A stretch of DNA of 64,000 nucleotides from Henricia sp. BOLD:AAB3569 (taxonomy: Eukaryota; Echinodermata; Asteroidea; Spinulosida; Echinasteridae), in the NCBI GenBank assembly GCA_037783545.1, contig JBBELK010000053.1, positions 248,001 through 312,000 on the forward strand, read 5' to 3'. How positions within the stretch are numbered: the stretch's first letter is position 1; each line of letters begins with the position of its first letter. The position numbers and the translations under genes are program-made. This document shows, piece by piece, positions 45,137-58,557 of the stretch. Below the pieces are notes generated by a model. That model was not told where the DNA came from and ran no database searches. It worked only from the letters and a program-made list of their open reading frames with translations.

Positions 45137-48100
45137 TTGAAGTTTGTCTGGACATTCCTTCAGTTCCAAAATGGCGACCACTTCGGACGCAATGTTTCCC
45201 GAAAGCGGCGTCTGTTTGTGCGAAAACTGTTCCGGCAGTGAGTTTTTGCTAGATTCGACGATAACTCGGTCGGTTTAAACGGGAAATTGCTGATATTTGC
45301 AGAACACGTTTGCGATATAGAGTTGTTTTAGCAGACAAAATTTGAAGTTTGTCTGGACATTCCTTCAGTTCCAAAATAGCGACAACTTCAAACGCAATGT
45401 TTACCGAAAGCGGCGTCTGCTTGTGCGAAAACTGTGCTGGCAAGGAGTTTTTGCTAGATTCGACGATAACTCGGTCGGTTTAAACGGGAAATTGCTGAAA
45501 TTTGCAGAACACGTTTGGGATATAGAGTTGTTTTAGCAGACAAAATTTGAAGTTTGTTTGGAAATTCCTTCAGTTCCAAAATAGCGACCACTTCAGACGC
45601 AATGTTTCCCGAAAGCGGCGTCTGCTTGTGCAAAAACTGTGCCGGCAAGGAGTTGTTGCTAGATTCGACGATAACTCGGTCGGTTTAAACGGGAAATTGC
45701 TGAAATTTGCAGAACACGTTTGGGATATAGAGTTGTTTTAGCAGACAAAATTTGAAGTTTGTTTGGAAATTCCTTCAGTTCCAAAATAGCGACCACTTCA
45801 GACGCAATGTTTCCCGAAAGCGGCGTCTGCTTGTGCAAAAACTGTGCCGGCAAGGAGTTTTTGCTAGATTCGACGATAACTCGGTCGGTTTTAAACGGGA
45901 AATTGCTGAATTTTGCAGAACACGTTTGTGATATAGAGTTGTTTTAGCAGACAAAATTTGAAGTTTGTCTGGACATTCCTTCAGTTCCAAAATGGCGACC
46001 ACTTCGGACGCAATGTTTCCCGAAAGCGGCGTCTGTTTGTGCGAAAACTGTTCCGGCAGTGAGTTTTTGCTAGTTTCGACGATAACTCGGTCGGTTTAAA
46101 CGGGAAATTGCTGATATTTGCAGAACACGTTTGCGATATAGAGTTGTTTTAGCAGACAAAATTTGAAGTTTGTCTGGACATTCCTTCAGTTCCAAAATAG
46201 CGACAACTTCAAACGCAATGTTTACCGAAAGCGGCGTCTGCTTGTGCGAAAACTGTGCCGGCAAGGAGTTCCAAAATGGCGACCACTTCAGACGCAATGT
46301 TTCCCGAAAGCGGCGTCTGTTTGTGCGAAAAATTTTCCGGCAGAGAGTTTTTGCTAGATTCGACGATAACTCGGTCGGTTTAAAACGGGAAATTGCTGAA
46401 ATTTGCAGAACACGTTTGGGATATAGAGTTGTTTTAGCAGACAAAATTTGAAGTTTGTTTGGAAATTCCTTCAGTTCCAAAATAGCGACCACTTCAGACG
46501 CAATGTTTCCTGAAAGCGGCGTCTGCTTGTGCAAAAACTGTGCCGGCAAGGAGTTTTTGCTAGATTCGACGATAACTCGGTCGGTTTAAACGGGAAATTG
46601 CTGAAATTTGCAGAACACGTTTGCGATATAGAGTTGTTTTAGCAGACAAAATTTGAAGTTTGTCTGGAAATTCCTTCAGTTCCAAAATGGCGACCACTTC
46701 AGACGCAATGTTTCCCGAAAGCGGCGTCTGTTTGTGCGAAAAATGTTCCGGCAGAGAGTTTTTGCTAGATTCGACGATAACTCGGTCGGTTTAAACGGGA
46801 AATTGCTGAAATTTGCAGAACACGTTTGGGATATAGAGTTGTTTTAGCAGACAAAATTTGAAGTTTGTTTGGAAATTCCTTCAGTTCCAAAATAGCGACC
46901 ACTTCAGACGCAATGTTTCCCGAAAGCGGCGTCTGCTTGTGCAAAAACTGTGCCGGCAAGGAGTTTTTGCTAGATTCGACGATAACTCGGTCGGTTTAAA
47001 CGGGAAATTGCTGAAATTTGCAGAACACGTTTGGGATATAGAGTTGTTTTAGCAGACAAAATTTGAAGTTTGTTTGGAAATTCCTTCAGTTCCAAAATAG
47101 CGACCACTTCAGACGCAATGTTTCCCGAAAGCGGCGTCTGCTTGTGCAAAAACTGTGCCGGCAAGGAGTTTTTGCTAGATTCGACGATAACTCGGTCGGT
47201 TTAAACGGGAAATTGCTGAAATTTGCAGAACACGTTTGCGATATACAGTTGTTTTAGCAGACAAAATTTGAAGTTTGTCTGGAAATTCCTTCAGTTCCAA
47301 AATGGCGACCACTTCAGACGCAATGTTTCCCGAAAGCGGCGTCTGTTTGTGCGAAAAATGTTCCGGCAGAGAGTTTTTGCTAGATTCGACGATAACTCGG
47401 TCGGTTTAAACGGGAAATTGCTGAAATTTGCAGAACACGTTTGGGATATAGAGTTGTTTTAGCAGACAAAATTTGAAGTTTGTCTGGACATTCCTTCAGT
47501 TCCAAAATAGCGACCACTTCAAACGCAATGTTTCCCGAAAGCGGCGTCTGTTTGGGATATAGAGTTGTTTTAGCAGACAAAATTTGAAGTTTGTTTGGAA
47601 ATTCCTTCAGTTCCAAAATAGCGACCACTTCAGACGCAATGTTTCCCGAAAGCGGCGTCTGCTTGTGCAAAAACTCTGCCGGCAAGGAGTTTTTGCTAGA
47701 TTCGACGATAACTCGGTTGGTTTAAACGGGAAATTGCTGAAATTTGCAGAACACGTTTGGGATATAGAGTTGTTTTAGCAGACAAAATTTGAAGTTTGTC
47801 TGGACATTCCTTCAGTTCCAAAATAGCGACCACTTCAAACGCAATGTTTCCCGAAAGCGGCGTCTGCTTGTGCGAAAACTGTGCCCGCAAGGAGTTTTTG
47901 CTAGATTCGACGATAACTCGGTCGGTTTAAAGGTGAAATTGCTGAAATTTGCAGAACACGTTTGCGATATAGAGTTGTTTTAGCAGACAAAATTTGAAGT
48001 TTGTCTGGACATTCCTTCAGTTCCAAAATAGCGACCACTTCAGACGCAATGTTTCCCGAAAGCGGCGTCTGTTTGTGCGAAAACTGTTCCGGCAGTGAGT

Positions 48101-51100
48101 TTTTGCTAGATTCGACGATAACTCGGTCGGTTTAAACGGGAAATTGCTGAAATTTGCAGAACACGTTTGGGATATAGAGTTGTTTTAGCAGACAAAATTT
48201 GAAGTTTGTTTGGAAATTCCTTCAGTTCCAAAATAGCGACCACTTCAGACGCAATGTTTCCTGAAAGCGGCGTCTGCTTGTGCAAAAACTGTGCCGGCAA
48301 GGAGTTTTTGCTAGATTCGACGATAACTCGGTCGGTTTAAACGGGAAATTGCTGAAATTTGCAGAACACGTTTGCGATATAGAGTTGTTTTAGCAGACAA
48401 AATTTGAAGTTTGTCTGGAAATTCCTTCAGTTCCAAAATGGCGACCACTTCAGACGCAATGTTTCCCGAAAGCGGCGTCTGTTTGTGCGAAAAATGTTCC
48501 GGCAGAGAGTTTTTGCTAGATTCGACGATAACTCGGTCGGTTTAAACGGGAAATTGCTGAAATTTGCAGAACACGTTTGGGATATAGAGTTGTTTTAGCA
48601 GACAAAATTTGAAGTTTGTTTGGAAATTCCTTCAGTTCCAAAATAGCGACCACTTCAGACGCAATGTTTCCCGAAAGCGGCGTCTGCTTGTGCAAAAACT
48701 GTGCCGGCAAGGAGTTTTTGCTAGATTCGACGATAACTCGGTCGGTTTCAACGGGAAATTGCTGAAATTTGCAGAACACGTTTGGGATATAGAGTTGTTT
48801 TAGCAGACAAAATTTGAAGTTTGTTTGGAAATTCCTTCAGTTCCAAAATAGCGACCACTTCAGACGCAATGTTTCCCGAAAGCGGCGTCTGCTTGTGCAA
48901 AAACTGTGCCGGCAAGGAGTTTTTGCTAGATTCGACGATAACTCGGTCGGTTTAAACGGGAAATTGCTGAAATTTGCAGAACACGTTTGCGATATAGAGT
49001 TGTTTTAGCAGACAAAATTTGAAGTTTGTCTGGAAATTCCTTCAGTTCCAAAATGGCGACCACTTCAGACGCAATGTTTCCCGAAAGCGGCGTCTGTTTG
49101 TGCGAAAAATGTTCCGGCAGAGAGTTTTTGCTAGATTCGACGATAACTCGGTCGGTTTAAACGGGAAATTGCTGAAATTTGCAGAACACGTTTGGGATAT
49201 AGAGTTGTTTTAGCAGACAAAATTTGAAGTTTGTCTGGACATTCCTTCAGTTCCAAAATAGCGACCACTTCAAACGCAATGTTTCCCGAAAGCGGCGTCT
49301 GCTTGTGCGAAAACTGTGCCCGCAAGGAGTTTTTGCTAGATTCGACGATAACTCGGTCGGTTTAAACGTGAAATTGCTGAAATTTGCAGAACACGTTTGC
49401 GATATAGAGTTGTTTTAGCAGACAAAATTTGAAGTTTGTCTGGACATTCCTTCAGTTCCAAAATAGCGACCACTTCAGACGCAATGTTTCCCGAAAGCGG
49501 CGTCTGTTTGTGCGAAAACTGTTCCGGCAGTGAGTTTTTGCTAGATTCGACGATAACTCGGTCGGTTTAAACTGGAAATTGCTGAAATTTGCAGAACACG
49601 TTTGCGATATAGAGTTGTTTTAGCAGACAAAATTTGAAGTTTGTCTGGACATTCCTTCAGTTCCAAAATAGCGACAACTTCAAACGCAATGTTTACCGAA
49701 AGCGGCGTCTGCTTGTGCGAAAACTGTGCCCGCAAGGAGTTTTTGCTAGATTCGACGATAACTCGGTCGGTTTAAACGTGAAATTGCTGAAATTTGCAGA
49801 ACACGTTTGCGATATAGAGTTGTTTTAGCAGACAAAATTTGAAGTTTGTCTGGACATTCCTTCAGTTCCAAAATGGCGACCACTTCAGACGCAATGTTTC
49901 CCGAAAGCGGCGTCTGTTTGGGATATAGAGTTGTTTTAGCAGACAAAATTTGAAGTTTGTTTGGAAATTCCTTCAGTTCCAAAATAGCGACCACTTCAGA
50001 CGCAATGTTTCCCGAAAGCGGCGTCTGCTTGTGCAAAAACTCTGCCGGCAAGGAGTTTTTGCTAGATTCGACGATAACTCGGTTGGTTTAAACGGGAAAT
50101 TGCTGAAATTTGCAGAACACGTTTGGGATATAGAGTTGTTTTAGCAGACAAAATTTGAAGTTTGTCTGGACATTCCTTCAGTTCCAAAATAGCGACCACT
50201 TCAAACGCAATGTTTCCCGAAAGCGGCGTCTGCTTGTGCGAAAACTGTGCCCGCAAGGAGTTTTTGCTAGATTCGACGATAACTCGGTCGGTTTAAACGT
50301 GAAATTGCTGAAATTTGCAGAACACGTTTGCGATATAGAGTTGTTTTAGCAGACAAAATTTGAAGTTTGTCTGGACATTCCTTCAGTTCCAAAATAGCGA
50401 CCACTTCAGACGCAATGTTTCCCGAAAGCGGCGTCTGTTTGTGCGAAAACTGTTCCGGCAGTGAGTTTTTGCTAGATTCGACGATAACTCGGTCGGTTTA
50501 AACTGGAAATTGCTGAAATTTGCAGAACACGTTTGCGATATAGAGTTGTTTTAGCAGACAAAATTTGAAGTTTGTCTGGACATTCCTTCAGTTCCAAAAT
50601 AGCGACCACTTCAGACGCAATGTTTCCCGAAAGCGGCGTCTGTTTGTGCGAAAACTGTTCCGGCAGTGAGTTTTTGCTAGATTCGACGATAACTCGGTCG
50701 GTTTAAACTGGAAATTGCTGAAATTTGCAGAACACGTTTGCGATATAGAGTTGTTTTAGCAGACAAAATTTGAAGTTTGTCTGGACATTCCTTCAGTTCC
50801 AAAATAGCGACAACTTCAAACGCAATGTTTACCGAAAGCGGCGTCTGCTTGTGCGAAAACTGTGCCGGCAAGGAGTTTTTGCTAGATTCGACGATAACTC
50901 GGTCGGTTTAAACGGGAAATTGCTGAAATTTGCAGAACACGTTTGCGATATAGAGTTGTTTTAGCAGACTAAATTTGAAGTTTGTCTGGAAATTTGTTAA
51001 GTTCCAAAATAGCGACCACTTCGGACGCAATGTTTCCCGAAAGCGGCGTCTGCGCTGCTTGTGCAAAAACTGTGCCGGCAAGGAGTTTTTGCTAGATTCG

Positions 51101-54100
51101 ACGATAACTCGGTCGGTTTAAACGGGAAATTGCTGAAATTTGCAGAACACGTTTGCGATATAGAGTTGTTTTAGCAGACAAAATTTGAAGTTTGTCTGGA
51201 AATTCCTTCAGTTCCAAAATGGCGACCACTTCAGACGCAATGTTTCCCGAAAGCGGCGTCTGTTTGTGCGAAAAATGTTCCGGCAGAGAGTTTTTGCTAG
51301 ATTCGACGATAACTCGGTCGGTTTAAACGGGAAATTGCTGAAATTTGCAGAACACGTTTGGGATATAGAGTTGTTTTAGCAGACAAAATTTGAAGTTTGT
51401 CTGGACATTCCTTCAGTTCCAAAATGGCGACCACTTCGGACGCAATGTTTCCCGAAAGCGGCGTCTGTTTGTGCGAAAACTGTTCCGGCAGTGAGTTTTT
51501 GCTAGATTCGACGATAACTCGGTCGGTTTAAACGGGAAATTGCTGATATTTGCAGAACACGTTTGCGATATAGAGTTGTTTTAGCAGACAAAATTTGAAG
51601 TTTGTCTGGACATTCCTTCAGTTCCAAAATAGCGACAACTTCAAACGCAATGTTTACCGAAAGCGGCGTCTGCTTGTGCGAAAACTGTGCCGGCAAGGAG
51701 TTTTTGCTAGATTCGACGATAACTCGGTCGGTTTTAAACGGGAAATTGCTGAAATTTGCAGAACACGTTTGGGATATAGAGTTGTTTTAGCAGACAAAAT
51801 TTGAAGTTTGTTTGGAAATTCCTTCAGTTCCAAAATAGCGACCACTTCAGACGCAATGTTTCCCGAAAGCGGCGTCTGCTTGTGCAAAAACTGTGCCGGC
51901 AAGGAGTTTTTGCTAGATTCGACGATAACTCGGTCGGTTTAAACGGGATATTGCTGAAATTTGCAGAACACGTTTGGGATATAGAGTTGTTTTAGCAGAC
52001 AAAATTTGAAGTTTGTTTGGAAATTCCTTCAGTTCCAAAATAGCGACCACTTCGGACGCAATGTTTCCCGAAAGCGGCGTCTGCTTGTGCAAAAACTGTG
52101 CCGGCAAGGAGTTTTTGCTAGATTCGACGATAACTCGGTCGGTTTAAACGGGAAATTGCTGAAATTTGCAGAACACGTTTGCGATATAAAGTTGTTTTAG
52201 CAGACAAAACTTGAAGTTTGTCTGGAAATTCCTTCAGTTCCAAAATGGCGACCACTTCAGACGCAATGTTTCCCGAAAGCGGCGTCTGTTTGTGCGAAAA
52301 ATGTTCCGGCAGAGAGTTTTTGCTAGATTCGACGATAACTCGGTCGGTTTAAACGGGAAATTGCTGAAATTTGCAGAACACGTTTGGGATATAGAGTTGT
52401 TTTAGCAGACAAAATTTGAAGTTTGTCTGGACATTCCTTCAGTTCCAAAATGGCGACCACTTCGGACGCAATGTTTCCCGAAAGCGGCGTCTGTTTGTGC
52501 GAAAAATGTTCCGGCAGAGAGTTTTTGCTAGATTCGACGATAACTCGGTCGGTTTAAACGGGAAATTGCTGAAATTTGCAGAACACGTTTGGGATATAGA
52601 GTTGTTTTAGCAGACAAAATTTGAAGTTTGTCTGGACATTCCTTCAGTTCCAAAATGGCGACCACTTCGGACGCAATGTTTCCCGAAAGCGGCGTCTGTT
52701 TGTGCGAAAACTGTTCCGGCAGTGAGTTTTTGCTAGATTCGACGATAACTCGGTTGGTTTAAACGGGAAATTGCTGATATTTGCAGAACACGTTTGCGAT
52801 ATAGAGTTGTTTTAGCAGACAAAATTTGAAGTTTGTCTGGACATTCCTTCAGTTCCAAAATAGCGACAACTTCAAACGCAATGTTTACCGAAAGCGGCGT
52901 CTGCTTGTGCGAAAACTGTGCCGGCAAGGAGTTTTTGTTAGATTCGACGATAACTCGGTCGGTTTAAACGGGAAATTGCTGAAATTTGCAGAACACGTTT
53001 GGGATATAGAGTTGTTTTAGCAGACAAAATTTGAAGTTTGTTTGGAAATTCCTTCAGTTCCAAAATAGCGACCACTTCAGACGCAATGTTTCCCGAAAGC
53101 GGCGTCTGCTTGTGCAAAAACTGTGCCGGCAAGGAGTTTTTGCTAGATTCGACGATAACTCGGTCGGTTTAAACGGGAAATTGCTGAAATTTGCAGAACA
53201 CGTTTGGGATATAGAGTTGTTTTAGCAGACAAAATTTGAAGTTTGTTTGGAAATTCCTTCAGTTCCAAAATAGCGACCACTTCAGACGCAATGTTTCCCG
53301 AAAGCGGCGTCTGCTTGTGCAAAAACTGTGCCGGCAAGGAGTTTTTGCTAGATTCGACGATAACTCGGTCGGTTTAAACGGGAAATTGCTGAAATTTGCA
53401 GAACACGTTTGCGATATAGAGTTGTTTTAGCAGACAAAATTTGAAGTTTGTCTGGAAATTTGTTAAGTTCCAAAATAGCGACCACTTCGGACGCAATGTT
53501 TCCCGAAAGCGGCGTCTGCTTGTGCAAAAACTGTGCCGGCAAGGAGTTTTTGCTAGATTCGACGATAACTCGGTTGGTTTAAACGGGAAATTGCTGAAAT
53601 TTGCAGAACATGTTTGGGATATAGAGTTGTTTTAGCAGACAAAATTTGAAGTTTGTCTGGACATTCCTTCAGTTCCAAAATAGCGACCACTTCAAACGCA
53701 ATGTTTCCCGAAAGCGGCGTCTGCTTGTGCGAAAACTGTGCCCGCAAGGAGTTTTTGCTAGATTCGACGATAACTCGGTCGGTTTAAACGGGAAATTGCT
53801 GAAATTTGCAGAACACGTTTGCGATATAGAGTTGTTTTAGCAGACAAAATTTGAAGTTTGTCTGAAAATTCGTTAAGTTCCAAAATAGCGACCACTTCAG
53901 ACGCAATGTTTCCCGAAAGCGGCGTCTGTTTGTGCGAAAACTGTTCCGGCAGAGAGTTTTTGCTAGATTCGACGATAACTCGGTCGGTTTAAACGGGAAA
54001 TTGCTGAAATTTGCAGAACACGTTTGCGATATAGAGTTGTTTTAGCAGACAAAATTTGAAGTTTGTCTGGAAATTCCTTCAGTTCCAAAATGGCGACCAC

Positions 54101-57100
54101 TTCAGACGCAATGTTTCCCGAAAGCGGCGTCTGTTTGTGCGAAAAATGTTCCGGCAGAGAGTTTTTGCTAGATTCGACGATAACTCGGTCGGTTTAAACG
54201 GGAAATTGCTGAAATTTGCAGAACACGTTTGGGATATAGAGTTGTTTTAGCAGACAAAATTTGAAGTTTCTTTGGAAATTCCTTCAGTTCCAAAATAGCG
54301 ACCACTTCAGACGCAATGTTTCCCGAAAGCGGCGTCTGCTTGTGCAAAAACTGTGTCGGCAAGGAGTTTTTGCTAGATTCGACGATAACTCGGTCGGTTT
54401 AAACGGGAAATTGCTGAAATTTGCAGAACACGTTTGCGATATAGAGTTGTTTTAGCAGACAAAATTTGAAGTTTGTCTGGAAATTCCTTCAGTTACAAAA
54501 TGGCGACCACTTCAGACGCAATGTTTCCCGAAAGCGGCGTCTGTTTGTGCGAAAAATTTTCCGGCAGAGAGTTTTTGCTAGATTCGACGATAACTCGGTC
54601 GGTTTAAACGGGAAATTGCTGAAATTTGCAGAACACGTTTGGGATATAGAGTTGTTTTAGCAGACAAAATTTGAAGTTTGTCTGGACATTCCTTCAGTTC
54701 CAAAATAGCGACCACTTCAAACGCAATGTTTCCCGAAAGCGGCGTCTGCTTGTGCGAAAACTGTGCCCGCAAGGAGTTTTTGCTAGATTCGACGATAACT
54801 CGGTCGGTTTAAACGTAAAATTGCTGAAATTTGCAGAACACGTTTGCGATATAGAGTTGTTTTAGCAGACAAAATTTGAAGTTTGTCTGGACATTCCTTC
54901 AGTTCCAAAATGGCGACCACTTCAGACGCAATGTTTCCCGAAAGCGGCGTCTGTTTGGGATATAGAGTTGTTTTAGCAGACAAAATTTGAAGTTTGTTTG
55001 GAAATTCCTTCAGTTCCAAAATAGCGACCACTTCAGACGCAATGTTTCATGAAAGCGGCGTCTGCTTGTGCAAAAACTGTGCCGGCAAGGAGTTTTTGCT
55101 AGATTCGACGATAACTCGGTCGGTTTAAACGGGAAATTGCTGAAATTTGCAGAACACGTTTGCGATATAGAGTTGTTTTAGCAGACAAAATTTGAAGTTT
55201 GTCTGGAAATTCCTTCAGTTCCAAAATGGCGACCACTTCAGACGCAATGTTTCCCGAAAGCGGCGTCTGTTTGTGCGAAAAATGTTCCGGCAGAGAGTTT
55301 TTGCTAGATTCGACGATAACTCGGTCGGTTTAAACGGGAAATTGCTGAAATTTGCAGAACACGTTTGGGATATAGAGTTGTTTTAGCAGACAAAATTTGA
55401 AGTTTGTTTGGAAATTCCTTCAGTTCCAAAATAGCGACCACTTCAGACGCAATGTTTCCCGAAAGCGGCGTCTGCTTGTGCAAAAACTGTGCCGGCAAGG
55501 AGTTTTTGCTAGATTCGACGATAACTCGGTCGGTTTAAACGGGAAATTGCTGAAATTTGCAGAACACGTTTGCGATATAGAGTTGTTTTAGCAGACAAAA
55601 TTTGAAGTTTGTCTGGAAATTCCTTCAGTTCCAAAATAGCGACCACTTCAGACGCAATGTTTCCCGAAAGCGGCGTCTGTTTGTGCGAAAAATGTTCCGG
55701 CAGAGAGTTTTTGCTAGATTCGACGATAACTCGGTCGGTTTAAACGGGAAATTGCTGAAATTTGCAGAACACGTTTGGGATATAGAGTTGTTTTAGCAGA
55801 CAAAATTTGAAGTTTGTCTGGACATTCCTTCAGTTCCAAAATAGCGACCACTTCAAACGCAATGTTTCCCGAAAGCGGCGTCTGCTTGTGCGAAAACTGT
55901 GCCCGCAAGGAGTTTTTGCTAGATTCGACGATAACTCGGTCGGTTTAAACGTGAAATTGCTGAAATTTGCAGAACACGTTTGCGATATAGAGTTGTTTTA
56001 GCAGACAAAATTTGAAGTTTGTCTGGACATTCCTTCAGTTCCAAAATGGCGACCACTTCAGACGCAATGTTTCCCGAAAGCGGCGTCTGTTTGGGATATA
56101 GAGTTGTTTTAGCAGACAAAATTTGAAGTTTGTTTGGAAATTCCTTCAGTTCCAAAATAGCGACCACTTCAGACGCAATGTTTCCCGAAAGCGGCGTCTG
56201 CTTGTGCAAAAACTGTGCCGGCAAGGAGTTTTTGCTAGATTCGACGATAACTCGGTCGGTTTAAACGGGAAATTGCTGAAATTTGCAGAACACGTTTGCG
56301 ATATAGAGTTGTTTTAGCAGACAAAATTTGAAGTTTGTCTGGAAATTCGTTAAGTTCCAAAATAGCGACCACTTCAGACGCAATGTTTCCCGAAAGCGGC
56401 GTCTGCTTGTGCAAAAACTCTGCCGGCAAGGAGTTTTTGCTAGATTCGACGATAACTCGGTTGGTTTAAACGGGAAATTGCTGAAATTTGCAGAACACGT
56501 TTGGGATATAGAGTTGTTTTAGCAGACAAAATTTGAAGTTTGTCTGGACATTCCTTCAGTTCCAAAATAGCGACCACTTCAAACGCAATGTTTCCCGAAA
56601 GCGGCGTCTGCTTGTGCGAAAACTGTGCCCGCAAGGAGTTTTTGCTAGATTCGACGATAACTCGGTCGGTTTAAACGTGAAATTGCTGAAATTTGCAGAA
56701 CACGTTTGCGATATAGAGTTGTTTTAGCAGACAAAATTTGAAGTTTGTCTGGACATTCCTTCAGTTCCAAAATAGCGACAACTTCAAACGCAATGTTTAC
56801 CGAAAGCGGCGTCTGCTTGTGCGAAAACTGTGCCGGCAAGGAGTTTTTGCTAGATTCGACGATAACTCGGTCGGTTTAAACGGGAAATTGCTGAAATTTG
56901 CAGAACACGTTTGCGATATAGAGTTGTTTTAGCAGACTAAATTTAAAGTTTGTCTGGAATTTTGTTAAGTTCCAAAATAGCGACCACTTCAGACGCAATG
57001 TTTCCCGAAAGCGGCGTCTGTTTGTGCGAAAAATGTTCCGGCAGAGAGTTTTTGCTAGATTCGACGATAACTCGGTCGGTTTAAACGGGAAATTGCTGAA

Positions 57101-58557
57101 ATTTGCAGAACACGTTTGGGATATAGAGTTGTTTTAGCAGACAAAATTTGAAGTTTGTCTGGACATTCCTTCAGTTCCAAAATGGCGACCACTTCGGACG
57201 CAATGTTTCCCGAAAGCGGCGTCTGTTTGTGCGAAAAATGTTCCGGCAGAGAGTTTTTGCTAGATTCGACGATAACTCGGTCGGTTTAAACGGGAAATTG
57301 CTGAAATTTGCAGAACACGTTTGGGATATAGAGTTGTTTTAGCAGACAAAATTTGAAGTTTGTCTGGACATTCCTTCAGTTCCAAAATGGCGACCACTTC
57401 GGACGCAATGTTTCCCGAAAGCGGCGTCTGTTTGTGCGAAAACTGTTCCGGCAGTGAGTTTTTGCTAGATTCGACGATAACTCGGTCGGTTTAAACGGGA
57501 AATTGCTGATATTTGCAGAACACGTTTGCGATATAGAGTTGTTTTAGCAGACAAAATTTGAAGTTTGTCTGGACATTCCTTCAGTTCCAAAATAGCGACA
57601 ACTTCAAACGCAATGTTTACCGAAAGCGGCGTCTGCTTGTGCGAAAACTGTGCCGGCAAGGAGTTTTTGCTAGATTCGACGATAACTCGGTCGGTTTTAA
57701 ACGGGAAATTGCTGAAATTTGCAGAACACGTTTGGGATATAGAGTTGTTTTAGCAGACAAAATTTGAAGTTTGTTTGGAAATTCCTTCAGTTCCAAAATA
57801 GCGACCACTTCAGACGCAATGTTTCCCGAAAGCGGCGTCTGCTTGTGCAAAAACTGTGCCGGCAAGGAGTTTTTGCTAGATTCGACGATAACTCGGTCGG
57901 TTTAAACGGGAAATTGCTGAAATTTGCAGAACACGTTTGGGATATAGAGTTGTTTTAGCAGACAAAATTTGAAGTTTGTTTGGAAATTCCTTCAGTTCCA
58001 AAATAGCGACCACTTCAGACGCAATGTTTCCCGAAAGCGGCGTCTGCTTGTGCAAAAACTGTGCCGGCAAGGAGTTTTTGCTAGATTCGACGATAACTCG
58101 GTCGGTTTAAACGGGAAATTGCTGAAATTTGCAGAACACGTTTGGGATATAGAGTTGTTTTAGCAGACAAAATTTGAAGTTTGTCTGGACATTCCTTCAG
58201 TTCCAAAATGGCGACCACTTCGGACGCAATGTTTCCCGAAAGCGGCGTCTGTTTGTGCGAAAACTGTTCCGGCAGTGAGTTTTTGCTAGATTCGACGATA
58301 ACTCGGTCGGTTTAAACGGGAAATTGCTGATATTTGCAGAACACGTTTGCGATATAGAGTTGTTTTAGCAGACAAAATTTGAAGTTTGTCTGGACATTCC
58401 TTCAGTTCCAAAATAGCGACAACTTCAAACGCAATGTTTACCGAAAGCGGCGTCTGCTTGTGCGAAAACTGTGCCGGCAAGGAGTTTTTGCTAAACGGGA
58501 AATTGCTGAAATTTGCAGAACACGTTTGGGATATAGAGTTGTTTTAGCAGACAAAAT

